A stretch of DNA of 64,000 nt, taken from assembly GCF_010731735.1 (NCBI RefSeq), contig NZ_AP022588.1:1612001-1676000 (forward strand), given 5' to 3'. Position numbers and translations under genes: made by a program. The notes under the pieces were generated by a model. It made no database searches, was not told where the DNA came from, and saw only the letters and a list, made by a program, of their open reading frames with translations. This document shows, one piece after another, positions 8,527 through 16,261 of this stretch. Source of the stretch: Mycolicibacterium sediminis (GTDB taxonomy: Bacteria > Actinomycetota > Actinomycetes > Mycobacteriales > Mycobacteriaceae). Every line of letters begins with the position of its first letter. Positions within the stretch are counted from its first letter, which is position 1.

Positions 8527-9878
8527 CCAAGGCCTACGCACCCAAGGCATCCGAGCCGATGGTGAACGGCTTCGATCCGTCGCGCATCGAGGAACTGCCC
8601 CCTCGGGCACGCCGGCAGGTCGGCGACCGGGAACGGCTTCTCGGGCCCGGGTACCGACTGTTCTACGACGAACCCGTCGAAATAGTGCGCGGCGCAGGCA
8701 CGCTGCTCTACGACGCCGACGGCAACGACTACCTCGACGTGTACAACAACGTAACGAGCGTCGGCCACTGCCACCCCTACGTCGTCGAGGCCGTGCACCG
8801 GCAGCTCTGCACGTTGAACACCAACACCCGCTACATCCAGCAGTCGATCCTCGGCTACAGCGAGCAGTTCCTGGGCACCATGCCCGCCGAGCTCGGGCAC
8901 GTCATGTTCACCTGCACCGGTTCTGAAGCCAACGACCTGGCGATGCGAGTGGCCCGGTACTACACCGGCAACCACGGCATCATCGTCACCTCCGGCGCCT
9001 ACCACGGCCTCACGGCCGACGTGTCGTCCTTCTCGCCGTCTCTGGGCGTCGGCGTTCCGCTGGGGCCGCACGTGCGGACGATCAGCGCCCCCGATCGCCT
9101 CCGGCACGGTGGAGACGGCGACGTGGTCGAGGCCATCCGCCGCGAAGTTCGGGAAGCCATCTCCGACTTGGAACGCCACGGCTTCGGGGTCGCGGCATTC
9201 ATCGCCGACACGATCTTCTCCTCCGACGGCATCTACGCCGACCCCGCGGGCTTCCTTCAGCCGGTCATCGAAGAGGTCCACGCCGCCGGCGGCCTCTTCA
9301 TCGCCGACGAGGTACAGCCAGGTTTCGGGCGCACCGGAAAACACTGGTGGGGGTTTCAGCGCCATGGCCTGGTACCCGACATCGTGACCACCGGCAAGCC
9401 GATGGGCAACGGCATACCCATCGCCGCCGCCGCCTTCCGGCCGGAACTACTCGTCGAGTTCGGCCGCAACATCCGATACTTCAACACCTTCGGTGGCAAC
9501 TCGGTATCGATCGCAGCCGCTCAGGCGGTACTGGACGTGATCAACGACGAGGGTCTGATCGCCAACGCCGACGAGGTCGGCAACTACATCAAGTCCGAGA
9601 TCGCCACGCTGGCCGCCGGCTACGAGCAGATCGCCGAAGTGCGCGGTGCGGGATTGTTCGTCGGCGTGGACATCGTGACCGACCGTGACTCCAACACTCC
9701 CGACGGGGAGGCGACGCTCCGCGTGGTCAATCACATGCGGCGCCGCCGCGTTCTGATCTCCGCATCGGGACCACGGGGGAGCGTCCTCAAGGTCCGCCCA
9801 CCGCTGCCCTTCTCGATCGCCGATGCGGATCGCATGTTGGAGAATCTGGCCGTGGTTCTGGCCGAGGAACTGCATTGA
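8523..9878 (+). CDS. Class III PLP enzyme, ethanolamine-phosphate/phosphohydroxylysine phospho-lyase-like
   Basis: A 451-residue class III aminotransferase-fold enzyme. The PLP-binding lysine is about residue 292 in VTTGKPMGNGIP, the FIADEVQPGFGRTG strand binds the cofactor, and TGSEANDLAMR is the phosphate-site loop. GPGYRLFYDEPVEIVRG and VYNNVTSVGHCHP resemble the AGXT2L family (ETNPPL, PHYKPL), which are phospho-lyases rather than transaminases: they release ammonia and phosphate from a phosphorylated amino alcohol to leave an aldehyde. A kinase immediately upstream and a semialdehyde dehydrogenase downstream fit this exactly. The TTG start at 8523 has AGGAAGG upstream and overlaps the kinase stop. 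Its own stop overlaps the next start. A true transaminase remains possible. Confidence 0.8.
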   Translation: MTKAYAPKASEPMVNGFDPSRIEELPPRARRQVGDRERLLGPGYRLFYDEPVEIVRGAGTLLYDADGNDYLDVYNNVTSVGHCHPYVVEAVHRQLCTLNTNTRYIQQSILGYSEQFLGTMPAELGHVMFTCTGSEANDLAMRVARYYTGNHGIIVTSGAYHGLTADVSSFSPSLGVGVPLGPHVRTISAPDRLRHGGDGDVVEAIRREVREAISDLERHGFGVAAFIADTIFSSDGIYADPAGFLQPVIEEVHAAGGLFIADEVQPGFGRTGKHWWGFQRHGLVPDIVTTGKPMGNGIPIAAAAFRPELLVEFGRNIRYFNTFGGNSVSIAAAQAVLDVINDEGLIANADEVGNYIKSEIATLAAGYEQIAEVRGAGLFVGVDIVTDRDSNTPDGEATLRVVNHMRRRRVLISASGPRGSVLKVRPPLPFSIADADRMLENLAVVLAEELH

Positions 9879-12790
9879 GCGGTGGCCCCAAGGTCCGGCC
9901 CCGGATGCCCCTCGTCGAACTGCTTGCCACGAGTGGGGTCGAACTCGACACGACGAGCAGGCGCCTCGCCGAGTACAGCTACGACGCGTCGAACTACCGC
10001 GTCCCGCCGCTGGCGGTGGCGTTTCCGCGCAACGCCGACGACGTCAGCCGCATCGTCACGACGTGTCAGCGGGCCGGTGTGCCCATCGTCGCCCGTGGTG
10101 GTGGAACATCGATGGCAGGCAACGCGATCGGCCGTGGAGTCGTCCTCGACACGTCGCGCCACATGAACGCCATCGTGTCCATCGACGCTGAAAACCGGAC
10201 CGCCGTCGTCGAGCCAGGGGTCGTCCTCTCCCGTCTCTCCGAGGCCGTCGAGCGACGCACCGGGAATCGACTGACCTTCGCGCCCGACCCCTCGAGCAGG
10301 AACCGCGCCACCATCGGGGGTTCCATAGGCAACGACGCGTGCGGCAACCACTCGGTTCGGTACGGCCGCACAGGTGACCACGTGGTGTCCCTCGACGTGG
10401 TGCTCGCCGACGGAACGCGACTCACCGCCACCCGCAGCGGACTTCGTGCCACGGACCCCGACGACACGGCCGCGGTCGAGCGTGCGAGTGGGTTGACCGC
10501 CGATCTCAAGGCCCTCGCCAGCGGCTACATGGCCCAGTTCCGTCTCGAACTGGGCCGCATTCCGCGGCAGGTGTCGGGTTTCCACCTGGCGAATCTGCTG
10601 CCGGAGAACGGCTTCGACGTCGCCCGCGCACTCGTGGGCAGCGAGGGAACGTGCGCGATAGTGGTCGGGGCGACCATGCGGCTGGTGGACGTGCCGTCGT
10701 CGGCACTGCTATTGATCGTGGCCTATGACGACGTCGTGGACGCGGCGCGCGACGTCACGACCATCTTGAAGTACTCGCCCGCCGCGATCGAGGGCATCGA
10801 CGAGCGAATCGTGGCGACCATGAAGGCTCGTCGTGGCCCGGAGTCGGTGTCCGAACTACCGGCTGGGCGCGCGTGGCTCTACGTAGACCTCGACGGGGAG
10901 GACGACGTCGCCGTCGAGGCGGAGGCCAGAAGGCTCCTGCGCGACCTTCGCGCCCACGGGCGAGCGCTGGACGTCCGCGAAGTTCACGACCCCACTGAGC
11001 GCAGGAAGTTGTGGCGCGTTCGAGAGGACGGCGCGGGCCTGTCATCGCGGCTGGAGCTGCCCGACGGATCGAGCGTCACATCGTGGCCGGGCTGGGAGGA
11101 CTCGGCGGTCGCCCCGGAAGATCTCGCCGACTACCTCGCCGACTTCCGGGTGCTGCTCGAACGGCACGGCCTCATCGGGGTCATGTACGGGCATTTCGGC
11201 GCCGGGTGCATGCACATCCGCATCACGTTCGACCAACGCACACCGGAGGGTCGACAGGTGATGTCGGCCTTCCTCACCGCCGCCGCCCGTCTGGTGGTCA
11301 AGCACGGCGGCACTCTCTCGGGAGAACACGGCGACGGCAGGGCCCGCTCCGAACTCCTCCCCGAGATGTACTCCCCGACCATCATGGAGGCCTTCTCGAC
11401 CTTCAAGAGGCTCTTCGACCCCACCAACGCCCTCAACCCCGGCATGATCGTCGACCCGGAGCCGGTGACCGAGGCGTTGGCGCTGGCGGACATCCCCGCG
11501 CTGCCGTGGCAGACGACGTTCGTTCTGCACGACGCGAACGGCTCGGGAGGAGGGTTCGCGGACGCCGTCCAGCGCTGCATCGGCGTCGGACGGTGCCGCT
11601 CGCACGGTGGGGGCGTCATGTGCCCCAGTTTTCGGGCCACTGGTGACGAGAAGGACTCCACGCGCGGCCGCGCCCGCGTGCTGCAGGACATGGTGCGCGG
11701 TGCGGCCAGCGTCGAGCAGGGGTGGGCGTCGGAGGACGTGCGTGAGGCGCTGGATCTGTGCCTGTCCTGCAAGGCATGCTCGTCGGACTGCCCGACCGGC
11801 GTGGACATGGCGACGTACAAGGCCGAGTTCTTCGATCACCACTACCGTGGGCGACTCCGCCCGGCGGCGCACTATTCGCTGGGCTGGCTCCCTCGATGGC
11901 TGGCGATGACGTCGCGGATGGCGCCGCTGGTCAATGCCGTGTTGGCCAGTCCGCTGCGCTCGGTGGGACTCCGGTTGGGCGGCTTGACCACCGAGCGTCC
12001 ACTACCGAGTTTCGCCTCTCGGCGCCGACTCCGCCGCGAACTGTCACCCCACCGCACCGGCCGTGGTGACGTGGTGCTGGTCGTGGACTCCTTCACGAAG
12101 GGCTTCCGACCCGAGGTCGCCGGGGCGGCCCTGCGGGTCGTGGAGGACGCCGGACGGGCTGCAGAGGTGCGCACCGACGTCTGCTGCGGGCTGACCTGGA
12201 TCTCCACCGGACAGCTGTCGCAGGCGCGAAAGCGATTGAGCCGCAGTGCCACTGCGCTCGACGACGGTTCCGACCGACCGGTCGTCGTCATCGAGCCGAG
12301 TTGTGCAGCGGCGCTGCGCAAGGACCTACCCGAACTCGTCGACACGCCGGCCGCTCACCGAGTGGCTCGACGGGTCCGCACCTTCGCCGAACACGTCAGT
12401 GCGCAACGGGCCGGCGGCTGGACTCCGAGTGCGGCGCTGCCCTCCGCGGTGACCGTGCAGACCCACTGCCACGAGTACGCCGTGTTCGGTGCTGCCACAC
12501 AGGTGCGGGCACTGAAGGCCGTCGGCATCGACGGCGTCCGCGAGGCCACCGGGTGCTGCGGCGTCGCCGGCAACTTCGGTTTCGAGCGGCAGCACTTCGA
12601 CGTCAGCATGGCCGTCGCCGAGCAAGCGCTCGCACCGGCACTGAGGGCCGATCCCGACTCGGTCGTGCTCACCGACGGGTTCAGCTGCCACATGCAGGCC
12701 CGGCAACTCACCGGCAACCCCGCACCGACTGCCTCTCTGCATCTCGCGCAGATCCTCGACCCCCGCAACCGACAGGAGTCATCCCCATGA
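9875..12790 (+). CDS. FAD/Fe-S 2-hydroxyacid dehydrogenase, YdiJ-like
   Basis: A 971-residue fusion. The FAD_binding_4 domain (about 30-250) contains GGGTSMAG near 73-80; the FAD-oxidase C-terminal domain (about 250-540) ends in SGEHGDGRAR and LFDPTNALNPG. Two Cys clusters for iron-sulfur centres follow: CIGVGRC plus CPSF near 567-585 and CLSCKACSSDC near 629-639. A CCG domain (HCHEYAVFG, then CCGVAGNFG near 894) closes the protein. This order is that of YdiJ/D-2-hydroxyglutarate dehydrogenase-type proteins, membrane-associated enzymes passing electrons from a D-2-hydroxyacid to the respiratory chain. A TTG start at 9875 preceded by GAGGAA overlaps the upstream stop; an ATG at 9905 is the alternative. 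D-lactate or glycolate are other possible substrates. Confidence 0.85.
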   Translation: MSGGPKVRPRMPLVELLATSGVELDTTSRRLAEYSYDASNYRVPPLAVAFPRNADDVSRIVTTCQRAGVPIVARGGGTSMAGNAIGRGVVLDTSRHMNAIVSIDAENRTAVVEPGVVLSRLSEAVERRTGNRLTFAPDPSSRNRATIGGSIGNDACGNHSVRYGRTGDHVVSLDVVLADGTRLTATRSGLRATDPDDTAAVERASGLTADLKALASGYMAQFRLELGRIPRQVSGFHLANLLPENGFDVARALVGSEGTCAIVVGATMRLVDVPSSALLLIVAYDDVVDAARDVTTILKYSPAAIEGIDERIVATMKARRGPESVSELPAGRAWLYVDLDGEDDVAVEAEARRLLRDLRAHGRALDVREVHDPTERRKLWRVREDGAGLSSRLELPDGSSVTSWPGWEDSAVAPEDLADYLADFRVLLERHGLIGVMYGHFGAGCMHIRITFDQRTPEGRQVMSAFLTAAARLVVKHGGTLSGEHGDGRARSELLPEMYSPTIMEAFSTFKRLFDPTNALNPGMIVDPEPVTEALALADIPALPWQTTFVLHDANGSGGGFADAVQRCIGVGRCRSHGGGVMCPSFRATGDEKDSTRGRARVLQDMVRGAASVEQGWASEDVREALDLCLSCKACSSDCPTGVDMATYKAEFFDHHYRGRLRPAAHYSLGWLPRWLAMTSRMAPLVNAVLASPLRSVGLRLGGLTTERPLPSFASRRRLRRELSPHRTGRGDVVLVVDSFTKGFRPEVAGAALRVVEDAGRAAEVRTDVCCGLTWISTGQLSQARKRLSRSATALDDGSDRPVVVIEPSCAAALRKDLPELVDTPAAHRVARRVRTFAEHVSAQRAGGWTPSAALPSAVTVQTHCHEYAVFGAATQVRALKAVGIDGVREATGCCGVAGNFGFERQHFDVSMAVAEQALAPALRADPDSVVLTDGFSCHMQARQLTGNPAPTASLHLAQILDPRNRQESSP

Positions 12791-14271
12791 CCACACCCCA
12801 CTCTGCCGTCGCATCGATTCGCACCGAACTCCTGATCGACGGGCAGTGGCGGGCTGCCGTCGAAGGACGAGTGTTCGACGTCGAGAACCCGGCCACCGGT
12901 GACGTGCTGACCGCCGTCGCCGACGCCGACCCGGCCGACGGAGACGCCGCGCTGGCGGCCGCGGTGCGGGCACAGGCTTCGTGGGCGCGCACCGCCCCGC
13001 GGTACCGCAGCGAGATACTGCGCCGCGCATACGATCTGGTGATGTCACGCCAGGACTGGCTGGCTGAGGTGATGACCCTCGAGATGGGCAAACCGCTCGC
13101 TGAGGCGAAGGGCGAGGTGGCCTACGCCGCCGAGTTCCTGCGGTGGTTCTCCGAGGAGGCGGTACGGGTCTCCGGCGACCACACCACCACTGGGGACGGA
13201 GCGAACCGGATCATCGTGACCCGCGAACCGGTCGGCCCGTGCGTGCTCATCACCCCGTGGAACTTCCCACTGGCGATGGGAACGCGCAAGATCGCGCCCG
13301 CGGTCGCCGCCGGGTGCACCATGGTGCTCAAGCCGGCGCCGCAGACTCCGCTGAGTTCGTTGGCGCTGGCCGGGATTCTGCAGGAGGCAGGTCTGCCAGA
13401 CGGCGTGCTGAACGTCGTCAACACGACCGACGCGGCGTCCGTGGTGGAGCGGTGGATGACCAGCGGCAAGGCCCGCAAGGTGAGCTTCACCGGCTCCACC
13501 GGAGTGGGCAAGCTGCTGTTGCGCCAGGCCGCTGAGACCGTGATGCGTTCCTCGATGGAACTCGGCGGCAACGCCCCCTTCATCGTCTGCGCGGACGCGG
13601 ACGTCGACACCGCCGTCGACGGTGCCATGGCCGCCAAGATGCGCAACATGGGGGAGGCGTGCACCGCCGCCAACCGCATGTACGTTCACCGCGACCTCGC
13701 CGCGACGTTCGCCGAACGGCTGGCGGCGCGGATGGCGGCGTTGACGGTGGGCAACGGACTCGAAAGCGACACCGAGGTGGGGCCATTGATCGACTCGGCG
13801 GGGCGGGCGAAGGTCCAGCGACTCGTCGACGATGCGCTGGCGCGAGGTGCGACGGCACTGACGGGCGGCCGGCTGCCGGAGGGGCCGGGTTACTTCTACC
13901 CACCGACCGTCTTGGCTGACGTCTCCGCCGAGTCCGACCTCATGAGCACCGAGGTGTTCGGACCCGTCGCCCCGGTCATTCCCTTCGACGACGAGGACGA
14001 CGTGATCGATCGCGCCAACGACACCGAGTGGGGATTGGTGGGATACCTCTTCACCCAGGACATCGACCGCGCGTTCGACCTCAGCGAGCGACTCGAAGTC
14101 GGCATGGTGGGTGTCAACACCGGGCTGGTGTCCAACCCGGCCGCACCGTTCGGCGGGGTCAAGCAATCCGGTCTGGGACGCGAAGGCGGCAGGGTCGGCA
14201 TCGACGAGTTCTTGGAGTACAAGTACCTCGCGGTTCCCCGACGCCAGGGCCGATCAATCGCGCGATCGTGA
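12787..14271 (+). CDS. Succinate-semialdehyde-type aldehyde dehydrogenase
   Basis: A 494-residue aldehyde dehydrogenase closest in motifs to GabD-type semialdehyde dehydrogenases: EFLRWFSEEAVRVSGD, TPWNFPLAMGTRKI, SMELGGNAPFIV with the general-base Glu near 257, and the catalytic Cys near 292 (MGEACTAANRMY). It should oxidise a carboxylated aldehyde with NAD(P)+, plausibly the semialdehyde made by the upstream PLP enzyme (for hydroxylysine this would be 2-aminoadipate 6-semialdehyde). ATG at 12787 overlaps the previous stop by 4 nt (ATGA), and its own stop overlaps the next start (GTGA). It differs in subfamily from the ALDH of the leftward operon, so the cluster probably handles two different aldehydes. 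Confidence 0.85.
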   Translation: MTTPHSAVASIRTELLIDGQWRAAVEGRVFDVENPATGDVLTAVADADPADGDAALAAAVRAQASWARTAPRYRSEILRRAYDLVMSRQDWLAEVMTLEMGKPLAEAKGEVAYAAEFLRWFSEEAVRVSGDHTTTGDGANRIIVTREPVGPCVLITPWNFPLAMGTRKIAPAVAAGCTMVLKPAPQTPLSSLALAGILQEAGLPDGVLNVVNTTDAASVVERWMTSGKARKVSFTGSTGVGKLLLRQAAETVMRSSMELGGNAPFIVCADADVDTAVDGAMAAKMRNMGEACTAANRMYVHRDLAATFAERLAARMAALTVGNGLESDTEVGPLIDSAGRAKVQRLVDDALARGATALTGGRLPEGPGYFYPPTVLADVSAESDLMSTEVFGPVAPVIPFDDEDDVIDRANDTEWGLVGYLFTQDIDRAFDLSERLEVGMVGVNTGLVSNPAAPFGGVKQSGLGREGGRVGIDEFLEYKYLAVPRRQGRSIARS

Positions 14272-14927
14272 ACTCCGGGGACGAGCCGACGTTCACCGAG
14301 TGGGCGGAGACCACGTACGCGGAGGTGCTGACCAGACTGCGTTCCGACCGCCGGCACGGGGGGATCGTGCTCATCGGTGTTGACGGACGCAGCGGGTCCG
14401 GCAAGTCGACCTTCGCGGCCAACCTGGCACGTGCAGCCGCGCACGTCGCCGTCATTCACACCGACGACATAGCGTGGCACCACAGTTTCTTCGACTGGCA
14501 CGACCACCTCGTCGACGGCGTGTTGTCACGACTGCGACGCGCGGGGCCGCCGGTCGCGTTCAGGCCGCCGGCGTGGGACGTGCGCCACCGGCCGGGCTCC
14601 GTCGAGGTTCCGGCCGACACGGAAGTACTCGTCGTCGAGGGCGTCGGTGCGTGCCGCGAGCAACTGCATTCCTGGTTCGATGCGACGGTGTGGATCCAGT
14701 CCGACGCCGATCTCGCGTATCGCCGCGTCCTTGCTCGCGGTGACGATTCCGTCGAGTTCGTCGACGATTGGACAGCGCGCGAGATCCCCTTCCTGGCGAA
14801 TGATCGTCCCTGGGCACGTGCCACGGTGGTCGTGTCGGGCCAATCATCGTTGGGCGACGGACGGCTCCTCATCGCCGAAGGTCCGCCGTGCACAGCCGAG
14901 CGTGATGGCCACCATGCGTGGCGGTGA
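14268..14927 (+). CDS. Uridine kinase-like P-loop NTPase
   Basis: A 219-residue P-loop kinase with a Walker A motif GVDGRSGSGKST at about residues 37-48, an HTDD element after the second strand (typical substrate/metal Asp of uridine/pantothenate kinase-like enzymes), and the EVLVVEGVGAC strand. Actinobacterial proteins of this type are annotated as uridine kinase-like, but a nucleoside substrate is not established. It begins at GTG 14268, overlapping the ALDH stop by 4 nt, and runs 23 nt into the HAD gene. Location in a catabolic operon suggests it phosphorylates a pathway compound or a side product. No clear lid domain is seen. Confidence 0.75.
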   Translation: MNSGDEPTFTEWAETTYAEVLTRLRSDRRHGGIVLIGVDGRSGSGKSTFAANLARAAAHVAVIHTDDIAWHHSFFDWHDHLVDGVLSRLRRAGPPVAFRPPAWDVRHRPGSVEVPADTEVLVVEGVGACREQLHSWFDATVWIQSDADLAYRRVLARGDDSVEFVDDWTAREIPFLANDRPWARATVVVSGQSSLGDGRLLIAEGPPCTAERDGHHAWR

Positions 14928-15642
14928 GCCGATCGGCGACGAGGTGCGCGACATCATGTCCGCCTGGGCAGGCGGCCGGCAACCCAGCGTCCTGTTCGAC
15001 TTCAACGGGACCCTCTCCGACGACGAACCGGACCTGCTCTGCGAGACGTTCCGTGCCGCATTCGAGGAAGGCTTGGGATGGACCATGACGGCGTCGGTGT
15101 ATCTCGCCGAGTTCGTGGGACTCAGCGATACCGAGATCGTCACCAAGGCCGTTCATCGCCGGGGCGACGGCACTGCCGAACAGATCGCCCGAGTCAAACG
15201 ACTACACACTGCCTTGTATGCCAAGCGAGCCGAATGCGAAGAACTCGTAGCCCCGGATACGGTCCAGCTCGTCGAAATGCTGGCTGAATATCACATTCCG
15301 ATGGGAATTGTCACTGGAGCGCAGCGCGAACAGGTGCTGGCGGTGCTCGGTTCGTCTCCCATCGCCGACCTGATCCCCGTGATCGTGGCGGACGAAGACG
15401 TCCAGCATGGCAAACCGGACCCGACGGGATACGCCATGGGGGCGAGAGCGTTGCGCGTGCCCGCACGGGAGGTCTTGGTGTTCGAGGACTCGGTGGTCGG
15501 AGTCGGCGCTGCGCTGGCCGCTGGCATGCGGTGCATCGCGGTCGCAGGTGACGGGCCCAGCGATGGCCTGCGCGCGGTCACGACTGGCGTGATTCGACGG
15601 TTGACGCCACGACTGCTCGATGGGTGCTTCGACCAGAGGTAG
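14905..15642 (+). CDS. HAD-superfamily hydrolase (phosphatase/phosphoglucomutase-like)
   Basis: A 245-residue HAD enzyme of subclass I: motif I DFNGTLSDDE with the nucleophile at D32, helical cap about 45-120, motif II near GIVTGAQRE, motif III Lys in HGKPDP, and motif IV in VLVFEDSVVGVGAA. The second motif I acid, normally Asp and used as general acid/base, is Asn (N34), seen in some HAD phosphatases but still notable. It would dephosphorylate a small sugar- or amino-alcohol-phosphate, or clear a damaged phosphorylated intermediate from the adjacent kinases. The start is ambiguous between GTG 14902, ATG 14905 and ATG 14914, all overlapping the P-loop kinase. It is the last gene of the operon. 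Confidence 0.75.
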   Translation: MATMRGGEPIGDEVRDIMSAWAGGRQPSVLFDFNGTLSDDEPDLLCETFRAAFEEGLGWTMTASVYLAEFVGLSDTEIVTKAVHRRGDGTAEQIARVKRLHTALYAKRAECEELVAPDTVQLVEMLAEYHIPMGIVTGAQREQVLAVLGSSPIADLIPVIVADEDVQHGKPDPTGYAMGARALRVPAREVLVFEDSVVGVGAALAAGMRCIAVAGDGPSDGLRAVTTGVIRRLTPRLLDGCFDQR

Positions 15643-16261
15643 ATCGATCGACGTACCGCCCGAGCACCCACGACTCGACTGCCCGCTCCTCGATCGGTCG
15701 GTTCGGCATCGCCGCAGGCTCACTCAGCCCGGCCAGGCCCTCGTCCTCTTGCCCGACATTGGCCGAAAGCGATTCTGCGCGCACGCTTCCAGAGGCTGCG
15801 CGAGCCCGGGTCCCCCGTCGCGGAGCCAGTCGGAGATGTCAATCTCGGTCTGCGCGTCGAGGACGTGGCCGAGCCACGTAGGCCGACCGCCGGCACGATG
15901 ACGGGGGCTGACGGCGAGACCACGACGACGTTGGAACGTTCGCACGGTCCGAGGCAGTCGCTCGTGCGCAGGTTGCCGATGCCCTCGAGTGGCGTCGGGT
16001 TAACGACCGCCCGTAACGAGGGGCCTAACGGAGATTTACACGAAGCGACGCAACAGATGCGGCAGTGGCTGCCGCTCAGAGGCCTTCGGTTTCGTCCGAC
16101 ATAGGCGGGTGCGCGGTACGTGCGGGCAAGTTGCATGTCGTGTGAGGGTGCGCGCCTGCGAACGCGCAAACGCTTGCGGGAGGCACCGTTCTTTCGAAAA
16201 CAAAGTGGCCGCGGACTGTGGGTAATGCGAACCTCACCGGGCAGTGCGCGTCATCTGACCG
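15643..16261. other. 619-bp region without a convincing gene
   Basis: This stretch separates the catabolic operon from a convergent FadE gene. Open frames exist on both strands but none has a plausible start and recognisable protein. On the minus strand between about 15950 and 15730 a short stretch (GHVLDAQTEIDISDWL) looks more protein-like than its surroundings and may be gene debris. CGCAAACGCTTGCG at 16165-16178 is a 14-bp near-palindrome of LacI-operator type with no LacI gene beside it. Nothing else stands out. Confidence 0.4.

Noticed and set aside
15724..16169. Minus-strand gene in the 619-bp gap
   Set aside because: The frame gives a Cys/Ser/Arg-rich product with no motif. A short protein-like piece in another frame is at most debris.
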